Of a DNA stretch of 64,000 bases, positions 58,610-64,000 are shown piece by piece (the stretch's first letter is position 1; each line of letters begins with the position of its first letter). Both the position numbers and the translations under genes were made by a program. Under the pieces are notes generated by a model. That model saw nothing but the letters and a program-made list of their open reading frames with translations. It made no database searches and was not told where the DNA came from. The DNA is taken from assembly GCA_900472625.1 (NCBI GenBank), contig UCIT01000001.1, positions 248,001 to 312,000 on the forward strand, in the 5' to 3' direction. The stretch is from Hyphomicrobiales bacterium (GTDB lineage: Bacteria > Pseudomonadota > Alphaproteobacteria > Rhizobiales > Rhizobiaceae).

Positions 58610-59143
58610 TCAGATCTTGCTATCGGGTTTCGGTCCCCAGGCGTTCGGGCCGGGACCGTAGCTCGGAATGGGGAGGATGCCCTTGGTCGGGCGATACATG
58701 AGCGCGTCCGCGTAGGTGATCAGTTCGGCATCTTCGGGCTCGCCGACGACGCCGAGATACCAGGCGGAGACAATTTTCGTGGCGGTCGCCTTCAAGGCAG
58801 GGTCCAAGCCCGGCAACGCCAGGAAGGCGTCCATGTTGGCGGCGCCGGACTGCTTTACGGCCTCCTGCAGTGCCGCCAGGTCGACCTGAAATGTCTGGTT
58901 GCGCTTGGCGATTGCCGCCAGGTAGCGGGTTCCAAGCACAGGATCGAGCTGGTAACCCGTCAAGAATTCCGAAAGCTTAGTGAAGGCCTGGCTTTCGCCA
59001 TCGGCAGCGATTGCCGAAATCGGTGCGCCGACGGCTGCGAGGATCGCCAGTCCACCAATGGCGGCGGAGGTGCGTAGCAGGCCGCGGCGGCCGAGGGGCA
59101 TGGCGAAAAAGTTGTCGGGCTTGGCGATATCTGATGACATCAA
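58610..59143 (-). CDS. Tat-exported small subunit of sugar dehydrogenase
   Basis: Protein of 177 residues with a twin-arginine signal (PLGRRGLLRTSAAIGG, about 16-31) and cleavage near AIA about 46. The mature part (FTKLSEFLTGYQLDPVLGTRYLAAI; IVSAWYLGVVGEPEDAELITYADALMY) matches the small subunit of gluconate-2-dehydrogenase/fructose dehydrogenase-type enzymes. The small subunit is thought to escort the flavoprotein, which lacks its own signal, across the membrane folded. It starts 13 bases before the large-subunit start in the operon order. Confidence 0.87.
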   Translation of the reverse strand: MMSSDIAKPDNFFAMPLGRRGLLRTSAAIGGLAILAAVGAPISAIAADGESQAFTKLSEFLTGYQLDPVLGTRYLAAIAKRNQTFQVDLAALQEAVKQSGAANMDAFLALPGLDPALKATATKIVSAWYLGVVGEPEDAELITYADALMYRPTKGILPIPSYGPGPNAWGPKPDSKI

Positions 59144-59194
59144 TGATCTCCCACGGAGGGTTCAGTGCGATGGGGACGGCTTGTACGGGCGGCG

Positions 59195-60658
59195 TCAGGT
59201 TGATGCCTGGCGCGGTTGCCGGCGGAAGGCGGCGGCGGCAAATGCGGCCAGGATCAGCAGGACCATGAGTGCGGCGGCCGGCGCTGCATAAGGCGCCAAC
59301 TTGGCAAGCAGCGGCTTTTCCCCGCCTTCTCGGATGCGGGCGACATCAGCTTCCGTCAGCATCACATCAGGGTTGCCGAACTGCGTCAGCACGTAGTTGC
59401 TGACATCGGCAACTTCCTTGTCCGACAGCCGGTCCGTGAAGGAGGAAGCCGGACCGAATGCCGGCATGAAGGTGTGCGTATCACCGACCGTCCGGGTCAG
59501 GCCGAAGAGGATGGTCGAAACCAGATTGTCCGGCTCGGGGGCGCCCGTCGCGGTGTTGTTGAACAGCGATGGATAGAAGGCGTTGCCCTGTCCGTTGACC
59601 TGGTGACAGGCGGCGCAGCTGCCGCTGAAGACGTGGAACCCATCTTCGCCAGCCGCCTGGCCTGGGAGGCCGCGCAGCGCGAATTCGGCGTCTGAAGGCT
59701 TGCCGTAGCCATAACGTGGCGTTGTCGCAGCGGATGCGACCGGCTCGGTCGACTTCACGTAGACGGTAATGGCCTTGAGATCGTCGTCGGTCAGGTGTTG
59801 AAGGCTGTTCTCAACGGCTTCCGCCATCGGGCCGGCTGCCTGTGCCTTCCCAGCAACGTGGCCCGTGCGCATGTATGCAACGAGCTCTTCCTCTGACCAG
59901 CCGCCGATGCCGCTGACCGGATCGGAGGTGATGTTCGGCGCGTACCATGAACCAAGCGGACCACCTGACAGCGCCTTGTTGCTGGATTCGGCCATGAGAA
60001 GATTGCGAGGCGTGTGGCAACTGCTGCAGTGCGCGAGCCCTTCGGCCAGATAGGCGCCACGATTCCACTGCTCGGATTTCGATGCATCCGGCTTAAAGCG
60101 TGTGCTGTCGAGGAAGAACAGGTTCCAGCCAGCCATGGAGGCGCGGATGCTGAACGGGAAAGGCAATTCGGTCTTTTGCGGGGTGGTATCGACGGGCGTC
60201 ACCTCGCTCATGAAGTAGGCGTAAAGCGCCTTGATGTCGTCATCGCTCGTCTTCGCATAAGCCGTGTATGGCATGGCGGGGTAGAGATGCGTGCCGTCCT
60301 TGGCAACACCTTCGCGCACCGCACGAGCGAACTCTTCCTCACTGTAGTCGCCAATGCCGTTCGTTTTCGACGGGGTAATGTTGGTCGAGAAGATCGTGCC
60401 GAGCGGCGAGACGATACCGTACCCGCCGGCAAAGGGCTGTCCGCCATGTGGAGCCGTATGACAAGCAGCGCAGTCGCCGGCAGTCGCTATGTAGCGTCCC
60501 TTTGCGATCAGCTCGGCGTTGGCGTCCTGAGCGAGCACGCCCGTGGCGCCGACCATCAGGCCAACGGCGAATACGAGGCCCGCTCGGGCGGAGCGAGGAC
60601 AGTGTGTCAGCAGGGAGAGGAAACGGAGGGGGGAGGGCGATCCGGGGGAGAGAGGCAT
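59195..60658 (-). CDS. tri-heme cytochrome c subunit of sugar dehydrogenase
   Basis: Protein of 487 residues with three CxxCH heme-binding sites: CAACH (about 62), CSSCH (about 208) and CAACH (about 346). A signal peptide ends near residue 43 (VLA/QD), and a C-terminal transmembrane helix (AALMVLLILAAFAAAAF) anchors the protein. This is the electron-transfer subunit that connects the flavoprotein to the respiratory chain. It is the first gene of the operon. About 290 bases of gene-free DNA separate it from the divergent LysR gene, and should hold the shared promoter region. Confidence 0.9.
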   Translation of the reverse strand: MPLSPGSPSPLRFLSLLTHCPRSARAGLVFAVGLMVGATGVLAQDANAELIAKGRYIATAGDCAACHTAPHGGQPFAGGYGIVSPLGTIFSTNITPSKTNGIGDYSEEEFARAVREGVAKDGTHLYPAMPYTAYAKTSDDDIKALYAYFMSEVTPVDTTPQKTELPFPFSIRASMAGWNLFFLDSTRFKPDASKSEQWNRGAYLAEGLAHCSSCHTPRNLLMAESSNKALSGGPLGSWYAPNITSDPVSGIGGWSEEELVAYMRTGHVAGKAQAAGPMAEAVENSLQHLTDDDLKAITVYVKSTEPVASAATTPRYGYGKPSDAEFALRGLPGQAAGEDGFHVFSGSCAACHQVNGQGNAFYPSLFNNTATGAPEPDNLVSTILFGLTRTVGDTHTFMPAFGPASSFTDRLSDKEVADVSNYVLTQFGNPDVMLTEADVARIREGGEKPLLAKLAPYAAPAAALMVLLILAAFAAAAFRRQPRQAST

Positions 60659-60948
60659 TTATCAACGTGCTTTCATAAAGCATGAAATTAAATCGACCGA
60701 CCGCACCCGACCTCCCGCGAGTATGGCTGATCCGCTTTATCGTCATACATGACAGCTGTATCGACTGCGGACTTCGAGCGATGATCCTGAAGTGCGAGAT
60801 TACATAAGCGATCTCGTGCGAATCATGGAACGGTCTGGTGTGTCGATACGTCACGGCTGCGACTTGATTTCGCTCATAGACCCGCAGTAGTGGTGTTGGA
60901 AATCTGTTTATATTGCAATCAGAGTTCACCGAAAGTGAAAGGTGAGTC

Positions 60949-61869
60949 ATGAAGTTCGACCTCGCGGATCTCCGAATATTCCTCGCGGCTGTCGATGGTG
61001 GAAGCCTGACAGCGGCGGCCGCGCGAAACAACATCGTGGTTGCGGCGGTTAGCGCCAGGATTCGGCGGCTTGAGACAGCGTTCAATCTTGAGCTCTTCGT
61101 CCGGACAGGGCGCGGTATCAAGCCCACGGCGCCCGGCGAAATGCTGGCGCAGCATGCGCGCAGGGTTCTTGAAGAGGCGCGCAAAACGGAACTTGAGCTC
61201 GAGGAATTCGCCTACGGCCGCAGCGGCGGCGTGCGTCTGCTATCGAACACCAACATGCTTTTCGAGCATATGCCGAGGGCCATTGGGACGTTTCTGGCTG
61301 CCAATCCGGAAATCAGCGTCACGGTAAGCGACAAGCCGAGTCTTGAAGTGGTGAACATGCTGCGCAATGGCGATGCCGATATCGGGGTCGTCGCGGTTTC
61401 GGCTGATATGACCGGCTTGGAGCAATTCGAGTTCGTTGCGGATCGGCTTGTGCTTGTCGCGGCCGCCGGTCGTCTTGTCGAGGAGCCGATTCCGTTTGCG
61501 CGCGTTCTCGACCTCCCCATCATCGGCGTTACGGCGGATTCGGCGCTGTCGCAATTTTTGAGCCGGCAAGCCCACGAACTTGGCCGCCGCGCTACCATAC
61601 GCATGCGTACTGAGGGCTTTGAAAGCCTCTGTACGATGGTCGAGACCAATGCCGGTGTCGGTATCATTCCCGAAAGCGCCGCACGACGCTATGGGAAATT
61701 CATGAACATTCGCAGTATCGTGATCGATGAGAGCTGGTCCAGCCGAAAGCTTTATCTCTGCGTCCGCAACCGGCAGCAATTGCCACGCTACGCCCAAAGG
61801 CTTCTGGCACATCTGCTGACTTATGCAGATGCGCTTGCTGAACCTGGGCGGGACAGCGCTAAGGGCTGA
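60949..61869 (+). CDS. LysR-family transcriptional regulator
   Basis: Regulator of 306 residues with the LysR helix-turn-helix at the N-terminus (DLADLRIFLAAVDGGSLTAAAARNNIVVAAVSARIRRLETA, 4-44) and a two-lobed effector domain. GAAAGGTGAGTC precedes the ATG. It is divergent from the sugar dehydrogenase operon and probably regulates it. The effector is unknown. Confidence 0.9.
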   Translation: MKFDLADLRIFLAAVDGGSLTAAAARNNIVVAAVSARIRRLETAFNLELFVRTGRGIKPTAPGEMLAQHARRVLEEARKTELELEEFAYGRSGGVRLLSNTNMLFEHMPRAIGTFLAANPEISVTVSDKPSLEVVNMLRNGDADIGVVAVSADMTGLEQFEFVADRLVLVAAAGRLVEEPIPFARVLDLPIIGVTADSALSQFLSRQAHELGRRATIRMRTEGFESLCTMVETNAGVGIIPESAARRYGKFMNIRSIVIDESWSSRKLYLCVRNRQQLPRYAQRLLAHLLTYADALAEPGRDSAKG

Positions 61870-61960
61870 AAGTGCTCATCGAGATGGTGTTTTGCGTGAT
61901 TATGCCATTGGGGTCGAAACAACTGGCCGCGACGTTGAAGCCGCGGCCAAAATGCAAGGA

Positions 61961-62563
61961 TTAAAAGCTAAGGTTGACGCCGGCCTTGAGCGAGTGATCG
62001 TGAACATTGCCGGTCGATTCCACGCCTCGGTCGAATGTTCTGACGTCGTTGGTGATGGCGTAGTTGTACTCGACCCGCGCGGAAATGTTCGATGTGAGCT
62101 TCTGCTCGACGCCAGCGCCGATCAGATAGCCGGGCTTCCAGCCGTCCGGGCCGGCGATCGGGCCATTATCGCGGAAATTGGTCATCGCAAGTCCGGCAGT
62201 GCCGTAGATCAGAGTCTGGTCCATAGGAACGCCGACCTTGCCTTTGACTGCCAGACGCTGGCGTTCCTTGAGCTTGCCGCCATCGACCCGTACCTCAGCG
62301 TCGCCGAGATACGAAGCTTCGACCTCGCCGCCAACAACGGCGCCACCGAGATCGGTATTGTAACCGGCGTGTACGCCAGCGGCCAGGCCCTTGTCCCCCG
62401 AAAACGGGTTCAGGTTTCGCGAAGCAAATCCACCGTGCACGCCGACATATGCACCGCTCCAGGATGTTGCTGCGGGCTGATCATAAGAATTAAGATCTGC
62501 TGCCCAGGCAGGCGTGGTGAAGAGGCTTGCGACCAATGCCGCTGCGAATGGGTTGACACGCAT
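61961..62563 (-). CDS. outer-membrane beta-barrel protein, Omp25/RopB-like
   Basis: Exported protein of 200 residues. Signal peptide ends after AWA near residue 21. The mature sequence (WSGAYVGVHGGFASRN, GVHAGYNTDLGGAVVGGEVEASYLG, LIYGTAGLAMTNF, LIGAGVEQKLTSNISARVEYNY) shows the alternating pattern of an eight-stranded porin-like barrel, ending in the typical terminal Phe (NLSF). Related to Omp25/Omp31 of Brucella and RopB of Rhizobium. Located in the outer membrane; possible structural role. Confidence 0.88.
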   Translation of the reverse strand: MRVNPFAAALVASLFTTPAWAADLNSYDQPAATSWSGAYVGVHGGFASRNLNPFSGDKGLAAGVHAGYNTDLGGAVVGGEVEASYLGDAEVRVDGGKLKERQRLAVKGKVGVPMDQTLIYGTAGLAMTNFRDNGPIAGPDGWKPGYLIGAGVEQKLTSNISARVEYNYAITNDVRTFDRGVESTGNVHDHSLKAGVNLSF

Positions 62564-63079
62564 GATTACACTTTACTCCGAACGCGCTCCGGCGCGATCG
62601 TCGCGCTTGAGCAATTACCAGTTACGCCAAACTCAGCAAGATGCCCGCATTGCGGTGAAGAACGGTCACCAGCACCGTACGCTGACGGCCGGGCGCCTAT
62701 AATTTTCACGATTCTATAAATAGTTTCTTAATTCGACGGATCGTTTCGGGACACGCGATCATATTTCCGAATCTTCGTATGGCTCCGGATACTGAGCGCC
62801 GACCATGCCGCCAACCTCCGCCGCAGCTGTTCGGCTGCGCGCCGTGAACGTGCTTTGCGCAATGGTATCAGGCAAACAAACATGACACGTCGGAAACACT
62901 TCCCAACATTACCGCCGGATTCTCGACACGTCGGCCGTGGAAATCCTGAGCCCAGATCGTTCGCGATCGAAGGGGCTGGTCCGCATCACCCATTACCGTG
63001 GACCGGCCCTTTGTAATCAAGCTTTTTCGAAACACACGTCGGCGACCGCGACATCCCTCGTATCGGAATTTGAGAGAAT
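62564..63079. other. 516-base intergenic region with three ACACGTCGG copies
   Basis: No convincing gene was found between the outer-membrane protein and the IalB-family gene. The region should contain both promoters. The nonamer ACACGTCGG occurs three times on the same strand, at 62885-62893, 62926-62934 and 63034-63042; the first two share GACACGTCGG. They may be regulator sites or simply chance in GC-rich DNA. A TATTTCCGAATC stretch near 62762 gives a weak AT-rich patch. Confidence 0.4.
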
Positions 63080-63646
63080 ATGGGAACGCTTCATATTGCG
63101 CTGTTCGCTTTCAGCATGGTCTCGTACTCATCTGCCCAGACGGGGCCGTACCTGGCCACACAGGCCATGATCCCAAGCCCCGGCAGCAGCACATCTCAAT
63201 TCCAGGAAGACTACAGGGATTGGAGGGTCGCTTGCGTCGTCATTCCCGACAAGACGGAATGCACGCTTCAGCAGCATCTGGTTGACGAGCGCCGGCAGAA
63301 GAATGTTCTGGATATCGAGCTGGGCGCTCGCACGGCGGGGAAACTCGACGGCACACTCGTCCTGCCGCTTGGAATAGCGATTGACCGTGAGACATCCCTG
63401 CAAGTGGACGACGGTGCCGACAAGCGCATCGTCCAGATTCAGACCTGCCTGCCAGCTGGCTGCCTGGCGCGCATCGCATTCGATGGCGATTTCATGAAGA
63501 GCCTCCGCAAGGGCGCGAAGCTGAAAGTGTCCGGCTTTGCAGCATCCGGAGACGGCATACCGGTCACCTTCGCGATTTCGCTCGACGGCTTTCCCGAGGC
63601 TCTCGACCGGAGCATAGCTCTCACGTCTCCGCAAAGCATGAGGTGA
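63080..63646 (+). CDS. IalB-family invasion-associated-locus protein
   Basis: Predicted exported protein of 188 residues. The N-terminal signal is short (MGTLHIALFAFSMVSYSSAQ, cleavage about 19). The mature part contains YRDWRVACVVIPDKTECTLQQ, LPLGIAIDRETSLQVDD and VQIQTCLPAGCLARIAFDG, which are hallmarks of invasion-associated locus B (IalB) proteins with four conserved Cys for two disulfides. The Bartonella protein helps erythrocyte entry, but in rhizobia its role is unknown. GAGAGA lies just before the start. The next gene begins 115 bases downstream. Confidence 0.85.
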   Translation: MGTLHIALFAFSMVSYSSAQTGPYLATQAMIPSPGSSTSQFQEDYRDWRVACVVIPDKTECTLQQHLVDERRQKNVLDIELGARTAGKLDGTLVLPLGIAIDRETSLQVDDGADKRIVQIQTCLPAGCLARIAFDGDFMKSLRKGAKLKVSGFAASGDGIPVTFAISLDGFPEALDRSIALTSPQSMR

Positions 63647-63761
63647 GCGCAGGGCTGTATTGCGACCACAGACGCTCGGACACAGGCCGTCCGCCAACGT
63701 CATCCCTCCAAGATATTTCTCCCGCGGCCCGAGCAACATTTCGTATTAAGTGAGACCATAC

Positions 63762-64000
63762 ATGCGATCCGTCCAAAACCGCCTCGGGCTCCCAAGTGCT
63801 GCGCTACCGACCACCGTGATCTTTGGTGCCGCAACGACGGTCTATCTCTGCCTTGCCGCTCCTGGGGAAGCTGCGATGATCAGCAACATCGAGGTTCATG
63901 GAACGCATCGTCTCTCGGAAGAGGCGGTTCAATCCAACATCACGATCGTCCCCAACAAGGAATTCAGCAGCGAGGATATCGACGCCTCCGTCAAGCAGCT
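63762..64000 (+). CDS. Omp85/BamA-like POTRA protein, cut by the window end
   Basis: Open frame from ATG 63762 to the window edge, 79 codons and still open. After a signal-like stretch (TTVIFGAATTVYLCLAAPG; cleavage near residue 38) the sequence is a POTRA domain: ISNIEVHGTHRLSEEAVQSN, NITIVPNKEF and SSEDIDASVK, the hallmark of BamA/TamA-type outer-membrane assembly factors. Weak purine content before the start. Only the first domain is seen, so the barrel and total length are unknown. The neighbouring outer-membrane and exported protein genes are consistent with an envelope role. Confidence 0.72.
   Translation, partial: MRSVQNRLGLPSAALPTTVIFGAATTVYLCLAAPGEAAMISNIEVHGTHRLSEEAVQSNITIVPNKEFSSEDIDASVKQ

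Noticed and set aside
1..64000. tRNA, rRNA, CRISPR arrays or prophage genes
   Set aside because: No cloverleaf with CCA context, no rRNA stretches, no regularly spaced repeats and no phage structural genes were seen by eye; a tRNA scan would be needed to exclude a missed tRNA.

Overview
The window looks like a stretch of an alphaproteobacterial genome of the Rhizobiaceae type (Rhizobium, Agrobacterium, Ensifer relatives). The DNA is GC-rich. Typical rhizobial families are present: DUF1127 and DUF6481 small proteins, an Omp25/RopB-like porin, an IalB-family protein, and many ABC uptake systems paired with GntR, HutC, Lrp and LysR regulators. The density of transport and catabolic operons and the scarcity of housekeeping genes would suit a chromid or an accessory chromosomal region; that is inference. 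No rRNA, tRNA or CRISPR array was recognised.

Layout. 1-0.7 kb: two small envelope proteins. 0.93-4.3 kb: a cobalamin riboswitch followed by a BtuFCD-type ABC transporter. 4.2-7.6 kb: an EEP hydrolase, an LPG-synthase-like membrane protein and a phospholipase D-like protein (lipid-type cluster). 7.7-11.4 kb: LtrA family, a K+-channel-like protein with a zinc ribbon, a tiny membrane protein, topoisomerase IB. 11.6-24.4 kb: a catabolic block with a flavin monooxygenase, an FAD/NAD(P) protein, an aldo/keto reductase fused to a RidA domain, LivMHFG, a FadR-type GntR regulator, a TIGR04076 protein, a second aldo/keto reductase and a LivJ-like binding protein. An IS5-family element (14431-15935) carrying a passenger ORF sits inside this block. 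24.4-26.8 kb: ECF sigma/anti-sigma pair divergent from a DUF4394 protein. 26.8-37.7 kb: GAF-GGDEF protein with a PilZ-like tail, a desaturase, DUF6481, a cold-shock protein, YbaN family, an orphan iron-type binding protein, small secreted proteins, a NarL-type two-component system, mntP behind a yybP-ykoY (Mn2+) riboswitch, DUF1127. 37.8-41.7 kb: a FecBCDE-type metal-chelate transporter divergent from a SAM methyltransferase.

41.7-56.8 kb is the most unusual part. A HutC-type repressor lies between two catabolic transcription units: a creatinase/ectoine-hydrolase-like M24 protein with an M20 amidohydrolase, and a polar amino-acid ABC transporter with a HAL/PAL-family lyase and a sarcosine-oxidase-type flavoenzyme. 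A DMSP-lyase-like cupin and a GAPDH homologue follow. The same 13-base sequence occurs in both promoter regions flanking the repressor. The lyase lacks exactly the Ala-Ser-Gly tripeptide from which all classical members build their MIO cofactor, so it cannot be an ordinary histidine or phenylalanine ammonia-lyase. I propose a pathway for a betaine-like or N-methylated amino acid with a good leaving group. Next to it an Lrp regulator, a saccharopine/lysine-6-dehydrogenase family protein, a proline-racemase-superfamily protein with Ser/Thr in place of both catalytic cysteines, and an LDH2-family imine reductase form a second set for cyclic amino or imino acids.

56.9-64 kb: a three-subunit membrane sugar/alcohol dehydrogenase (GMC flavoprotein, Tat-exported small subunit, tri-heme cytochrome c), a LysR regulator, an outer-membrane beta-barrel protein, an IalB-family protein and the start of an Omp85/BamA-like POTRA protein cut by the window edge.
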